Source: Actinomyces procaprae (GTDB lineage Bacteria; Actinomycetota; Actinomycetes; Actinomycetales; Actinomycetaceae). From it: 64,000 nt of DNA. The notes beneath the pieces are model-generated. The model had not been told where the DNA came from and ran no database searches. It worked only from the letters and a program-made list of their open reading frames with translations. Positions 55,440 to 64,000 of this stretch are shown here, piece by piece. Within the stretch, counting starts at the first letter, position 1. Each line of letters starts with the position of its first letter. The stretch is from NCBI RefSeq assembly GCF_004798665.1, contig NZ_CP039292.1, positions 62,001-126,000 of the forward strand. Direction: 5' to 3'. The position numbers and the translations under genes are program-made.

Positions 55440-55568
55440 CCGATGACGGTTTTAGCCGGTGGATGTGTCTGCCACGGTGGGCTGCCGGTCCGGAGTGGAC
55501 CGAGGGTCAACGGGTTTTCCACAGGCTGTGACTGCTTATTGAGTATTGTTTGTGCTGTTTGACAGTAT

Positions 55569-56438
55569 TTGGTTGTGGATCGTGTTGACAGAGAAGGTCG
55601 TCTCCTGGTTGACCTCGGCCGCTGCGGCGGCGCGGCGAGGCGTGCGAGTCTGTGCCGTGACCGCTCCGACTGGCGTGCCCTCTCAGCATTAGTGGAGGGA
55701 GGCAAGGTCAGTTCCTATCCCCAGGGGGTCGTCGCCCTCCCGCAGGCCGACCGGGCGAAGGTTGTGGCCAGGCGCGTCGGCGGGCTGCTGACTTGCGGGC
55801 ACGCTCTTGCCCGCTACGGGATTCCCCTCCGCGAGGAGCCGGCTGCGGTTCACGTCGCGGTTCGGCGCGGGCGCAGTCATATCCCGTCCGGAGTGGGGCG
55901 GGTCGTCATCCACCGGGTCGAGGGGCTGGCGCCGCGTGGCCCTCTGGAGCCGCCGATCGCCGATCCCGAATCCGTTGTGCTGACGGTTATGCGGTGTGCA
56001 GACGAGCTCGATGCGTTGATAGCGCTGGACGCTGCGCTGAGGGTTGGCCTGGTTCACGAGACCATGCTGTTAGCGAGGTTGGCAGGTCCGCGCAATGGTC
56101 GCCTGCGGTCGCTGCTGCGGCGGGCTGATCCTCGGGCTGGTTCCCTCCTGGAGACGATTGCTCGGTACGACCTGCAGGAGGCCGGGCAGGAGCCGGAAGT
56201 CGCTGCCGATCTCGGCTTCGAGGTGGACCTGCTGATGGGGCGCCTGGTCATCGAGACGGACGGATACGCCTACCACGGCGACCGGGACTCTTGGGAGAAT
56301 GACCATAGGCGTGACCAGTCGCTGCTGCGGCGCGGTTATGTGCCGCTCAGGCTTACCAGCGCCCAGGTGCTCTCGCGTCAGACGGTGGGGCTGGTTGAGC
56401 CGGTGGCCCGCCGCCTGGGCTGTTGGCGTGAGAGCTGA
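55569..56438 (+). CDS. AbiEi/DUF559-type protein
   Basis: The frame gives up to 289 aa from TTG 55569 (GTG 55575 also possible). The N-terminal part (SALVEGGKVSSYPQGVVALPQ, LLTCGHALARYG) resembles the winged-helix AbiEi antitoxin-like domain. The C-terminus (DLGFEVDLLMGRLVIETDGYAYHGDRDSW, then RRDQSLLRRGYVPLRLT) is a DUF559/Vsr-like nuclease fold with the E-x-D-x-x-x-H pattern. Such stand-alone proteins are common in actinobacteria; role unknown, possibly DNA cleavage or repair. Confidence 0.75.
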   Translation: MVVDRVDREGRLLVDLGRCGGAARRASLCRDRSDWRALSALVEGGKVSSYPQGVVALPQADRAKVVARRVGGLLTCGHALARYGIPLREEPAAVHVAVRRGRSHIPSGVGRVVIHRVEGLAPRGPLEPPIADPESVVLTVMRCADELDALIALDAALRVGLVHETMLLARLAGPRNGRLRSLLRRADPRAGSLLETIARYDLQEAGQEPEVAADLGFEVDLLMGRLVIETDGYAYHGDRDSWENDHRRDQSLLRRGYVPLRLTSAQVLSRQTVGLVEPVARRLGCWRES

Positions 56439-56736
56439 GCGCAGGCCGGGTCTGTGGGGAATGAAGCCGTATGGGACTCATGTCGCCCGGATGCCTTGGG
56501 TGATCCGGTGGAAGAATGCGCGTGCATGAGCGATGTGGAGGTGCCGGCCGTGCCTCTGTCAGAGCCGAAGGTAAGAGCTGATCGCGCCCTGCGCCGGCTG
56601 CTTGGCGCGGATTGGGGTGTGGTGTGCCCGCTGTTGGTGCGGCCCGGGTGGGTGCGGCCGAGTTGAAAGGCGTCAGCCCGCTTGCGGCATCAGCCGTCCT
56701 TGGCGCTACTGCCGGACATTGTTGTCTCGCTGGGCT

Positions 56737-56820
56737 GGCAGGTCGCCTGCGGGCGGGGGTCAGGATGGTGAGCGTGGTGGAGTCGGTGAGAGCCTTTGGC
56801 AGGTCGCCTGCGGGCGGGGC
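56737..56820 (+). repeat. 22-bp direct repeat
   Basis: GGCAGGTCGCCTGCGGGCGG occurs at 56737 and 56798, 61 bp apart, with the following bases GG(G/C) also shared. The wider 56439-56978 interval contains only this, a small unsupported frame at 56527-56664, and the terminator at 56892-56931. Confidence 0.7.
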
Positions 56821-56891
56821 TGAGTGACCTGCGAGGCTGGCTACTGCAAAAGTGAGGGCGGACTGCACTCCAGCTTGCTTGCTGCACATGC

Positions 56892-56931
56892 GGGGTCCGG
56901 CGACGGGGGCTGACCCCCGTCGCCGGACCCC
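56892..56931 (-). terminator. Perfect 18-bp hairpin terminator after pgm
   Basis: Arms GGGGTCCGGCGACGGGGG and the exact complement have a 4-nt loop CTGA, about 47 bp past the pgm stop on the minus strand. Confidence 0.8.
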
Positions 56932-56978
56932 GGCTGTGTTGTGGCGCGGTGCTGTGCCTACCGTGCGGCGGCCTGGTC

Positions 56979-58658
56979 TCAGGCGCCGAGTGCGGCGGAG
57001 ACGACCTGCTTGGCCTCCTCCTGGACCTGGGCCAGGTGCTCGGCACCCTTGAAGGACTCGGCGTAGATCTTGTACACGTCCTCCGTGCCCGAGGGGCGCG
57101 CGGCGAACCAGGCGTTCTCGGTGGTGACCTTGAGCCCGCCGATGGGGGCGTCGTTGCCGGGGGCGCGCACCAGGCGGTCGGTGATCGGCTCCCCGGCCAG
57201 CTCGGTGGCGGTGACGTCCTCTGGCGAGAGGGCGGCCAGCTTGGCCTTCTCCTCCTTGGTGGCAGCGGCGTCGATGCGGGCATAGGCGGAGGCGCCGAAG
57301 CGCTCCACCTGCTCCTCGTGCAGCTGGGAGGGGGTCTTGCCGGTGACGGCGATGATCTCGCTGGCCAGCAGGGCCAGGATGATGCCGTCCTTGTCCGTGC
57401 TCCACACGGTGCCGTCCTTGCGCAGGAAGGAGGCGCCGGCGCTCTCCTCGCCGCCGAAGCCGACGGAACCGTCCAGCAGGCCGGGCACGAAGTGCTTGAA
57501 GCCGACCGGCACCTCCACCAGCTTGCGGCCCATGGCGGCCACCACCCGGTCGATCAGGCTGGAGGACACCAGCGTCTTACCGACCGCGGCGTCCGCGGGC
57601 CAGCCGGGCCGGTGGGTGAACAGGTACTCGATTGCGACCGCCAGGTAGTGGTTGGGGTTCATCAGCCCGTCGGGGGTGACGATGCCGTGGCGGTCGGAGT
57701 CGGCGTCGTTACCGGTGGCGACGTCGTAGGGGGTGTTGCCCTCGGCGTCGGGGGTCATGGCATTCCTCAGCGACGCCATGGCGTTGGGGGAGGAGCAGTC
57801 CATGCGGATCTTGCCGTCCCAGTCCAGGGTCATGAAGGACCAGGCCGGGTCGACCTTCGGGTTGACCACGGTCAGGTCCAGGCCGTAGCGCTCCCCGATG
57901 GCGCCCCAGTAGTCCACGGAGGCGCCGCCGAGCGGGTCGGCGCCGATGCGCACGCCGGCGTCCCGGATGGCGTCCATGTCGATGACGTTCTCGAGGTCTG
58001 ACACATAGGTCTCGAGGTAGTCGTGCTTGATGACGTAGTTGCCGTCCAGGGCCTCGGCGATCGGCACGCGCGGCACGTCCCGCCAGCCGTCGGCCAGCAG
58101 CTCGTTGGCGCGGGCGGCGATCCAGCTGGTGGCGTCGGAGTCGGCGGGGCCGCCGTGCGGGGGGTTGTACTTGAAGCCGCCGTCGCGGGGCGGGTTGTGC
58201 GAGGGGGTTACCACGATGCCGTCGGCCAGGCCGGGTCCGGTGGTGCGCACGCCGGACTCGGTGCCGGCGCCGTTGGCCAGCAGGATCGAGTGGGAGACGG
58301 CGGGCGTGGGCGTGTAGGAGCCGCGGGCGTCGACGGCGGTGGTGACGCCCGCGCCCGCCAGCACCTCAATGGCGGTGCGCCAGGCGGGCTCTGATAGGGC
58401 GTGGGTGTCACGGCCGATGTAGAGCACGCCGTCGGTGCCCTGGGAGCGGCGGTACTCGACAATCGCCGCCGTGGTGGCAACGATGTGGGCCTCGTTGAAG
58501 GCGGTGTCCAGAGACGAGCCGCGGTGTCCGGAGGTGCCGAAGACGACCTTCTGCGCCGGGATCGCGGGGTCAGGGACGAGTTCGTAGTAGGCGTTGACGA
58601 CCTCATCGACGTCAATGAGGTCCTCTGGTTGGGCGGGAAGTCCTGCGCGTTCGTGCAT
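56979..58658 (-). CDS. pgm: Phosphoglucomutase, alpha-D-glucose-phosphate specific
   Basis: The 559-aa enzyme interconverts glucose-1- and glucose-6-phosphate. It has [13 protein letters not shown] near the N-terminus, the catalytic Ser loop [15 protein letters not shown], the metal-binding [14 protein letters not shown] [11 protein letters not shown], the sugar loop GGEESAGAS and the phosphate site [15 protein letters not shown]. Length and order match bacterial Pgm. The start is ATG 58658. It is flanked by RidA in the opposite direction. Confidence 0.95.
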   Translation of the reverse strand: MHERAGLPAQPEDLIDVDEVVNAYYELVPDPAIPAQKVVFGTSGHRGSSLDTAFNEAHIVATTAAIVEYRRSQGTDGVLYIGRDTHALSEPAWRTAIEVLAGAGVTTAVDARGSYTPTPAVSHSILLANGAGTESGVRTTGPGLADGIVVTPSHNPPRDGGFKYNPPHGGPADSDATSWIAARANELLADGWRDVPRVPIAEALDGNYVIKHDYLETYVSDLENVIDMDAIRDAGVRIGADPLGGASVDYWGAIGERYGLDLTVVNPKVDPAWSFMTLDWDGKIRMDCSSPNAMASLRNAMTPDAEGNTPYDVATGNDADSDRHGIVTPDGLMNPNHYLAVAIEYLFTHRPGWPADAAVGKTLVSSSLIDRVVAAMGRKLVEVPVGFKHFVPGLLDGSVGFGGEESAGASFLRKDGTVWSTDKDGIILALLASEIIAVTGKTPSQLHEEQVERFGASAYARIDAAATKEEKAKLAALSPEDVTATELAGEPITDRLVRAPGNDAPIGGLKVTTENAWFAARPSGTEDVYKIYAESFKGAEHLAQVQEEAKQVVSAALGA

Positions 58659-58796
58659 GGGTGCAGTGTGTCACGGACCACGGAGCGTGTCCTGGGAATC
58701 CCGGAGATCGGACGTATTGGTTTTGGCGATGCGACGCAGCGTCCCCAGATGACGCCGGGTGACGCGCGGCGGCGGCCGCGTGCTTAGGATGCCGCC

Positions 58797-59204
58797 ATGT
58801 CGACCGCTGCACAGACCGCCATCGCCACCACCAGCGCCCCGGCCGCCGTCGGCCCGTACTCCCAGGCCGTGTCCACCGGCGTGGGCAGCGGCGCCACCGT
58901 CTACATCTCCGGGCAGGTGCCGCTCGACCCGGCCACCGGAAAGCTGGTCGACGGCGATATCGCGGCCCAGGCCGAGCGGGTGCTGGCCAATATCGGTGCG
59001 ATCCTTAAGGCCGCCGGCCTGGGGTACGAGCACGTCGTCAAGACCACGGTGCTGTTGGCCGACATCGCCGACTTCGCCGCCGTCAATGAGATCTATGCGC
59101 GCTTCTTCACCGGCGCGGTGCTGCCCGCCCGGGCGGCCTTCCAGGTGGCGGCGCTGCCGCTCGGCGCGGGCGTGGAGATCGAGGCCGTCGCGGTGCGCCC
59201 ATGA
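58797..59204 (+). CDS. ridA: RidA/YjgF-family enamine/imine deaminase
   Basis: The 135-aa protein hydrolyses reactive enamine/imine intermediates. It shows APAAVGPYSQAV, VYISGQVPLDP, the active-site region KTTVLLADIADFAAVNEIYA and the catalytic Arg in PARAAFQVAALPLGAGVEIE. It is full length. The 59205-59283 interval after it carries the repeat/operator of the next gene. Confidence 0.92.
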   Translation: MSTAAQTAIATTSAPAAVGPYSQAVSTGVGSGATVYISGQVPLDPATGKLVDGDIAAQAERVLANIGAILKAAGLGYEHVVKTTVLLADIADFAAVNEIYARFFTGAVLPARAAFQVAALPLGAGVEIEAVAVRP

Positions 59205-59230
59205 GAGGTGTCGCCGACGCCGCCGCGGCG

Positions 59231-59277
59231 CCTGCTACTGACAAGCTACTGACAACTACTGCTAATTTCTTTACAGT
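59231..59277 (+). promoter_or_regulatory. CTACTGACAA repeats upstream of the AlbA_2 gene
   Basis: CTACTGACAAG and CTACTGACAACTACTG are followed by the imperfect palindrome CTACTG...CAGTAG ending 7 bp before the ATG. Nearly the same 33 nt recur at 60773-60805 after the gene. Position over the start suggests an operator for autoregulation. Confidence 0.6.
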
Positions 59278-59283
59278 AGACGC

Positions 59284-60732
59284 ATGGATGTGATCGGTAG
59301 AGAACCTCCAAGCAGGATCGACTTCGAGTCACTGGTAGCGGCAGATCCGCGACAGCGCGGGGTGATGCTCGTTGGCGCGCCGGAGAACCAGTGGTTCGAG
59401 CGCAAGTCGGTTCGCGTCGACGCCAAGCGGCTCGCCGCCGCACTGATCGGGATGGCCAATGCTGAGGGCGGCATGGTGGCTGTGGGGGTCAGCGAGGGAC
59501 GAATTGAAGGCATTGACGGCGAGACCCGCAAGGTCAACCGACTGCGCCGGGTCCCGGTTGATCTCATCGATCCGCCGCTCGTACTCAGAGTGGAGGAGAT
59601 GCCGGTCGAACGCTCCGACCGCACGCAGGACCATGTCCTGGTGTTTCTGGTGGAGCCGAGTCGTCACGCCCATCAGCGCACCGACGAGGAGGCCTTCATA
59701 CGGGCGGGTGACTCGACCATCACGCTGAGTCGGACTGCCTGGCAGGAACTCGTCTACGACCGTGAGGCCGATGCCTATGAGGCGCAGCCCGCTCCAGTCG
59801 GCCGCGAGGGTGTGGACTCGGCTCGTGTAGATGCGCTGCGGGAGGCTATTGGCGCGGTAGGGGATGACCTGCACGTACTGCGCGCACGCTCTCTGGTAAC
59901 CCCCGATGATCGATTGACGGTTGCCGGACTGCTCCTGGTGGGGGTGCACCCGCAGCGATTCCTCCCGCAGGCACTCGTGCGCGTGCTGCGATACCAGGCC
60001 GATGAGACCGGTGTGGGATCACGCCAGACAATGGTTGCCGACGGTGATCGCCGCCTGGAGGGAACGATCCCGGAGATGATTGAGGCCGCATTCTCCTTGG
60101 TCGAGGAGTGGGCTCCGCGCCGTCGTGCACTCGGCGTAGATGGCAAATTCGGTCCGGTGGATGTCATTCCTCGCGAGGCGTGGATGGAGGCGATCGTCAA
60201 CGCAGTCATCCACCGCTCGTACTCGATGGCTGGGGACCACATCCGGGTCTCGATCTTCCCGCATCGTATTGAGGTCTCCTCGCCGGGCCGTTTCCCCGGT
60301 CTGGTCGATCCGTCCCGACCGCTTGAGATCGCCAGATATGCGCGTAACCCGCGTATCGCGCGCGTCTGCTCGGACCTGGGATTCGCTCAGGAACTGGGTG
60401 AGGGGATTCGTCGCATGGTGGGGCAGATGCGCCAGGCAGGTCTCGGCGACCCGGTGTACCGGCAGACGTCGACGAGCGTAATAGTGAGTCTGGATGCCGC
60501 CTCGCGAATTTCGACGACGGTTGCCGACCGACTTGGCCAGCCTGCGCTCGATGCCATGGCGTTGCTGCGCGGCACCGGTCCGCTCGGTACTGCGGACATT
60601 GCTGCCGCGATGGGTGTCACCCGCCAAACGGCGCTGAAGCGTCTCAAGGCTCTGGAGGCCGAGGGATTGGTGATGCGCACTGGCAGGTCGCCGCGCGACC
60701 CGCGATCTACGTGGGTCATCCCCGGGGCGTGA
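59284..60732 (+). CDS. AlbA_2-domain ATP-binding regulator with HTH
   Basis: The 482-aa protein has an N-terminal Schlafen/AlbA_2 domain (NQWFERKSVRVDAKRLAAAL; NAEGGMVAVGVSEG) and a central region with LTVAGLLLVGVHPQRFLPQA. A HATPase-like segment follows (REAWMEAIVNAVIHRSYSMAG, SSPGRFPGLVDP), and the C-terminal winged helix is GTADIAAAMGVTRQTALKRL. This is the architecture of the "ATP-dependent RecG-like/AlbA_2" transcription regulators. The short spacing between operator-like repeats and ATG suggests autoregulation. A decayed relative is at 47392-48082. Confidence 0.85.
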   Translation: MDVIGREPPSRIDFESLVAADPRQRGVMLVGAPENQWFERKSVRVDAKRLAAALIGMANAEGGMVAVGVSEGRIEGIDGETRKVNRLRRVPVDLIDPPLVLRVEEMPVERSDRTQDHVLVFLVEPSRHAHQRTDEEAFIRAGDSTITLSRTAWQELVYDREADAYEAQPAPVGREGVDSARVDALREAIGAVGDDLHVLRARSLVTPDDRLTVAGLLLVGVHPQRFLPQALVRVLRYQADETGVGSRQTMVADGDRRLEGTIPEMIEAAFSLVEEWAPRRRALGVDGKFGPVDVIPREAWMEAIVNAVIHRSYSMAGDHIRVSIFPHRIEVSSPGRFPGLVDPSRPLEIARYARNPRIARVCSDLGFAQELGEGIRRMVGQMRQAGLGDPVYRQTSTSVIVSLDAASRISTTVADRLGQPALDAMALLRGTGPLGTADIAAAMGVTRQTALKRLKALEAEGLVMRTGRSPRDPRSTWVIPGA

Positions 60733-60787
60733 CCAGCAGGTGGGTACCGCCGAAGGTGTAGATCCCGCAGGCACCTGCTACTGACAA

Positions 60788-60833
60788 GCTACTGACAACT
60801 ACTGTTAAGAAATTAACAGTAGTTGTCAGTAGC
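60788..60833. terminator. Perfect 21-bp hairpin between convergent genes
   Basis: Arms GCTACTGACAACTACTGTTA(A) at 60788-60808 and the complement at 60813-60833 surround GAAA. It lies between the AlbA_2 gene and the convergent oxidoreductase gene, so could end both transcripts. The arm sequence is the same CTACTGACAACTACTG motif seen upstream of the AlbA_2 gene, so it may also be a binding site of that regulator. Confidence 0.75.
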
Positions 60834-60861
60834 GGGCAGTCCTGGTCAGTGGGCGCCGACC

Positions 60862-62079
60862 TCAGGCCCAGTCCTCGATGTCGGTGGTCACGTCCCGACC
60901 GGAGGCGGCGGCCTCGTCGATGGCGCATGACAGCAGGTGGTCCTGGCAGGCCTGCGCCAGCGGGTAGGGGGCCGGGCCCTCGCCGCGCGCCCACCGGCCG
61001 GTGTCGGCAAGGATGGTGGCGGCGGCGAGGTCGTCCTCGCTCATGCGCGTTCCCACCCACCGGTTGCGGTAGAGGACCCGCCCATCCAGGCCGGCGTGGA
61101 CCAGGTCGTTGCCCTCGAGGTTCAAGTCGCACCCAGTGCGCCGGTACTCGATCCGGCTGGTCACGGGGCCCGCGTCCGGCACCCAGCGGGTGACGGCGTC
61201 GTCGACGATCTCCCCCAGGGTGCCGCGCACGAGCACTCGCCGGGACAGCAGCGGGTTGTGCCACTGGTTGGAGGTGAACTCGTAGACGCCGGTGCGGCCG
61301 CCGTCGAAGGCGAGGGCGGCCAGCACCGTCTCGCCCGGCTCGACCGCGGGCACTGCGCTCCAGCCGGCGCGGTCGAGGGGCTGGAGGAGTGGGGCGGGGA
61401 AGCTGCGGGCGGTGACGGTGACGGGGCCGGCCAGCGGGGCGCCGTCGTCGGCCAGGAAGTGCCGCAGTAGCGAGACGGCGTGGTAGCCGTGCGTGGAGGA
61501 GACCTGCGCCCAGGTGGGGGTGCCGATGGTGCCGGCGCGGATGGCCGCGAGGCGGGCGGCGTGGCCGGGCATGCGGGTGTACTGCTCGGCGACCTGGACC
61601 AGGCCGGAGGCGCCGACGTCGCGCCACAGGGCGCGCAGCGAGTCGGGGTCTGGCGCGGGCGGGGTCTCCGACAGCACCGGGATGCCACGGTCCACCAGTT
61701 CGCGAACCAGGTCCGGCATGGCGGCCCAGCCCACCGACGGCACGACCAGCTCGGGGGAGCGGGCTCGCAGGCCGTCGAGGGAGTCGGTGGTGACGACGCC
61801 GAACTCCTCGGCGAGCGCCTGGCGCGACTCGGCGCGGCGGGCCAGGGCGCCCACGCACTCCAGGCGCTCGGGGGCCATGGCGGCCAGGCGCAGGAAGAAG
61901 CGGGCCCGCCAGCCGGCGCCGACGACGCCGAAGCGCACCGGCCCGTCCGGCGGCGGGGCCGGGCTCTGGTCGGGCATGGGGGCGCTGTAGGGGCGGGTCG
62001 GCTCGGGCGCGGCGGGGTGGCGCGGGTATCGCGGCGGCGGCGTGGGGGCTTGGTCGGTGGTGTGGGCGTCGCTGCTCAC
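60862..62079 (-). CDS. Gfo/Idh/MocA-family oxidoreductase
   Basis: The 405-aa NAD(P)-dependent enzyme has a Pro-rich N-terminal 45 residues, the Rossmann motif VRFGVVGAGWRARFFLR, then VPSVGWAAMPDLVRELV and LVQVAEQYTRMP, the region where family members often carry the catalytic Lys-Pro (here SETPPAPD in place of EKP). Substrates are sugars or inositols in relatives. It is 80 bp downstream of the sugar permease genes on the same strand and likely acts on the imported sugar. The missing EKP Lys is unusual and could indicate altered chemistry. Confidence 0.82.
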   Translation of the reverse strand: MSSDAHTTDQAPTPPPRYPRHPAAPEPTRPYSAPMPDQSPAPPPDGPVRFGVVGAGWRARFFLRLAAMAPERLECVGALARRAESRQALAEEFGVVTTDSLDGLRARSPELVVPSVGWAAMPDLVRELVDRGIPVLSETPPAPDPDSLRALWRDVGASGLVQVAEQYTRMPGHAARLAAIRAGTIGTPTWAQVSSTHGYHAVSLLRHFLADDGAPLAGPVTVTARSFPAPLLQPLDRAGWSAVPAVEPGETVLAALAFDGGRTGVYEFTSNQWHNPLLSRRVLVRGTLGEIVDDAVTRWVPDAGPVTSRIEYRRTGCDLNLEGNDLVHAGLDGRVLYRNRWVGTRMSEDDLAAATILADTGRWARGEGPAPYPLAQACQDHLLSCAIDEAAASGRDVTTDIEDWA

Positions 62080-62158
62080 GGCGGTCTCCTCGGGCTGCAG
62101 ACTTCATCGCCGAGACGGCAACGACGCTATACCCGGGGCGAGGAAGGGGCAACGGGGC

Positions 62159-62968
62159 TTATCCCTTGACGGCGCCCTCCGTCATGCCCGAGATGAACTG
62201 CTTCTGCAGCAGTAGGTAGAGCACGACCATCGGCAGCGCGACGAGTACCGCGCCGGCGGCTAGCAGGGTGGAGCCCTGCGTGTACTGCCCCTGGAAGAAG
62301 GCCAGGCCGAGCGGTGCAGTGCGCATCTTGCCGGAGGGGGACATGACCAGCGGGATCAGGAAGTCGTTCCAGGTCCACATGAAGGTCAGCACGACCTGCG
62401 TGACGATCGCCGGTCGGCCGAGCGGGAGCAGAATGGAGGTCAGGATGCGCAGGTCCCCGGCGCCGTCAATGCGTGCGGCCTCGAGAATGGCGGGGTTGAC
62501 GCCGCGGAAGAAGGCGCGCATCCAGAAAGTGCCGAAGGCCAGGGACTGCGCTGTCTGTGGCAGCGCCACCGCCCAGATCGTATCCGTCAGACCGGCGTCG
62601 CGCAGGTCGAAGAACAGCGGCAGGACGATTGCCTCGGAGGGCACCATGATGCCGAGCAGGAAGACGTAGAAGAGAATGTCGCCGCCGCGCGGCCGAAGAA
62701 TGCCGAGCACGTAGCCGCTCATGAGCGATAGCACGAGCGCGAGGGAGACCACCAGCACGGCGATGATGACCGAATTGGTCATGTATTGGGAGAAGTGGCC
62801 CTGCTCCCAGGCGGTGGCGAAGTTCTCCAGGTGCCAGAAGGAGTTGTCCCCGATCCGCTCGGGTTGAAGTGCGAGCACGAGCACATAGAGGATCGGGACC
62901 AGCGCCTGCGCGGCGAAGGCGACGAGGACGACGTAGTTGAGGACCTTCTCGGTCGTGGAGGCCCGCAT
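62159..62968 (-). CDS. Carbohydrate ABC transporter permease, MalG type
   Basis: The 269-aa protein has six membrane segments and the EAA loop EAARIDGAGDLRILTSILLP that contacts the ATPase, ending KQFISGMTEGAVKG, typical of MalG-like CUT1 permeases. The start overlaps the stop of the partner permease by 1 bp. The substrate is unknown; the linked oxidoreductase suggests a sugar or polyol. Confidence 0.92.
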   Translation of the reverse strand: MRASTTEKVLNYVVLVAFAAQALVPILYVLVLALQPERIGDNSFWHLENFATAWEQGHFSQYMTNSVIIAVLVVSLALVLSLMSGYVLGILRPRGGDILFYVFLLGIMVPSEAIVLPLFFDLRDAGLTDTIWAVALPQTAQSLAFGTFWMRAFFRGVNPAILEAARIDGAGDLRILTSILLPLGRPAIVTQVVLTFMWTWNDFLIPLVMSPSGKMRTAPLGLAFFQGQYTQGSTLLAAGAVLVALPMVVLYLLLQKQFISGMTEGAVKG

Positions 62969-63951
62969 CAGTCGCGCTCCCCGAGGAGGTTGATGGTGAG
63001 GTTGATGGCGAAGATGACCAGGGTCAGGATGACCGCCAGCGACGAGGCCGTGCCCACGCTACCGAGTCGGAAGGCCTGGTTGTAGACCTCGTAGGAGGGG
63101 ACGGTGGTGGAGGTCCCGGGGCCGCCGGAGGTGGTGACGTAGACGAGGTCGAAGGTCTTGAGTGCGGCGATGACGGTGAGCGTGAGCGAGACGAGGATCT
63201 CTGCCCTGACTCCTGGGATGGTGATGTGCCAGAAGCGTCGCCACCAGCCGGCGCCGTCGAGGGTGGCCGCCTCGTAGTAGTCCTTGGGAATGTTTGAGAT
63301 TCCGCTCATGAGCAGCACGGTGACTAGCCCGGTGCTGACCCAGGTGCCGATGAGCCCGACGGCGATGAGCGCCGTCGAGAAATCGCCCAGCCAGGTGCGG
63401 GTCAGCGCGCCGAGCCCGATGCCCCGGAGAAGGGAGTTGAGCAGGCCGTCGGGTGCGTAGATGCGCCGCCAGGCGATGGCCAGGACCACCATCGCGATCA
63501 CCTGCGGCAGGAAGACTACCGTGCGGAAGAAGCCCAGTCCGCGCATCTGGGCGCGCGTCAGCAGGGTGGCCAGTACGAGGCCCACGGCCAGCGGGATGAC
63601 GGCGTAGAAGATGATCAGGATGAGCGCGTGGAGGAACGCCCCCAACAGGCGGTCGTCGGAGAAGGTCTTGACATAGTTGTTCACACCGACCCATTCCCCG
63701 ACGCCGAGGCCGTCCCACCGGTAGAAGGACAGCATGAGCACTCGTCCCAGGGGATACAGCATGAACAGGCCGTAGACGAGTAGTGGCAGGGCGAGCAGAA
63801 CCACCGAGATCACCGCGCGTCCCTGTCGCTTGTTGAGAAGGCGCCGAGGTCGTGGGTCGCCCGCGTGGGGTGACTGCGGCGTCGCGGCGGTGCCGGGCAT
63901 GATGGGTGCGGTCATGATCAGCCTTGGTGAGAGATGGGTGAATGCCGACAT
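62968..63951 (-). CDS. Sugar ABC transporter permease, MalF type
   Basis: The frame gives up to 327 aa; a start at 63915 (MTAPIMPGTAATP) or 63951 is possible. Six membrane segments and the EAA loop YEAATLDGAGWWRRFWHITI are present. LYPLGRVLMLSFYRWDGLG is a typical first-loop sequence. It forms the heterodimeric channel with the MalG-type protein. The substrate-binding protein is expected further upstream, beyond the window. Confidence 0.9.
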   Translation of the reverse strand: MSAFTHLSPRLIMTAPIMPGTAATPQSPHAGDPRPRRLLNKRQGRAVISVVLLALPLLVYGLFMLYPLGRVLMLSFYRWDGLGVGEWVGVNNYVKTFSDDRLLGAFLHALILIIFYAVIPLAVGLVLATLLTRAQMRGLGFFRTVVFLPQVIAMVVLAIAWRRIYAPDGLLNSLLRGIGLGALTRTWLGDFSTALIAVGLIGTWVSTGLVTVLLMSGISNIPKDYYEAATLDGAGWWRRFWHITIPGVRAEILVSLTLTVIAALKTFDLVYVTTSGGPGTSTTVPSYEVYNQAFRLGSVGTASSLAVILTLVIFAINLTINLLGERD

Positions 63952-63971
63952 GGTTCCCGTTCGCCGGCGGT

Positions 63972-64000
63972 TCCGGACCGGACTCGGAGTCCGGTCCGGA
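63972..64000 (-). terminator. Palindrome upstream of the permease genes
   Basis: A perfect 14-bp inverted repeat (TCCGGACCGGACTC-G-complement) lies at the window end, 20 bp upstream of the permease. Such hairpins between a binding-protein gene and the permease genes commonly lower expression downstream; the upstream gene is not visible here. Confidence 0.55.

Noticed and set aside
56527..56664. 45-codon frame MSDVEVPAVPLSEPK... in the gap before pgm
   Set aside because: Poorly spaced ribosome site, no recognisable motif, lies in a repeat-bearing intergenic stretch.

Overview
The window is high-GC DNA with actinobacterial gene content: NarL-type two-component pairs with HisKA_3 kinases, a ROK glucokinase, CsoR copper control, an LAxTG sortase-sorted protein and a YwiC-like protein. 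An Actinomyces-like member of the Actinomycetaceae fits best. This is inferred from gene families and composition; there is no rRNA in the window. I saw no rRNA, tRNA or CRISPR array.

Left part (1-13.9 kb), mostly minus strand. It holds a ROK glucokinase, a membrane-anchored DsbA-like protein bracketed by oppositely oriented 23-bp repeat arrays, an SPFH/flotillin protein with an NfeD-like partner, a DUF2079 membrane protein and a SAM methyltransferase. A possible 27-residue Trp-rich peptide gene with its own terminator follows, then a sensor kinase/response regulator pair, a small membrane protein and a large flippase-like (LPG-synthase TM) protein.

Accessory island (about 14-39 kb). It opens with a decayed IS256-family element carrying an inserted 1,010-bp IS5-family element. 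Next comes the most notable content, a two-component class II lanthipeptide (lantibiotic) locus. Two tiny precursor genes lie at 17817-17987 (alpha, lipid-II-type CTLTKEC core) and 18043-18204 (beta, CPTAVCTSKC core). A perfect 17-bp hairpin follows them, then lanM1, lanT (C39 peptidase/ABC exporter) and lanM2, all translationally coupled, and then a self-protection ABC transporter whose two permease halves are fused. A second ABC transporter (30.2-31.9 kb) has a 31-nt upstream motif also found upstream of the precursor genes. A convergent block encodes a small secreted Cys-containing peptide, a NarL-type regulator and a tandemly duplicated sensor kinase. The two kinase copies are fused in frame and appear identical over about 695 bp except for one G in a homopolymer run (G6 versus G5), which truncates the second copy. 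A divergent third ABC transporter follows. An LAxTG SGNH hydrolase gene is split by a 683-bp ISL3-type MITE with a perfect 8-bp target duplication. Relatives of that MITE sit at the left edge of the lanthipeptide locus and just after it.

Right part (40-64 kb). It contains a Tat-like exported protein, a csoR-copZ-copA copper operon with a visible palindromic operator, purB, a decayed AlbA_2 gene, a methyltransferase, a small helper plus GHSQG-type hydrolase pair, a phage-holin-family protein, an aromatic aminotransferase and a YwiC-like protein. An AbiEi/DUF559 protein, phosphoglucomutase and RidA follow. Next is an AlbA_2 ATP-binding regulator bracketed by related repeats, then a sugar-uptake locus (Gfo/Idh/MocA oxidoreductase and two ABC permeases) that runs off the right end.

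Several repeat families link the window: the 23-bp ACCGACCTCG arrays, a 122-135 bp inverted-repeat element in three intergenic copies, and the ISL3-type MITE family.
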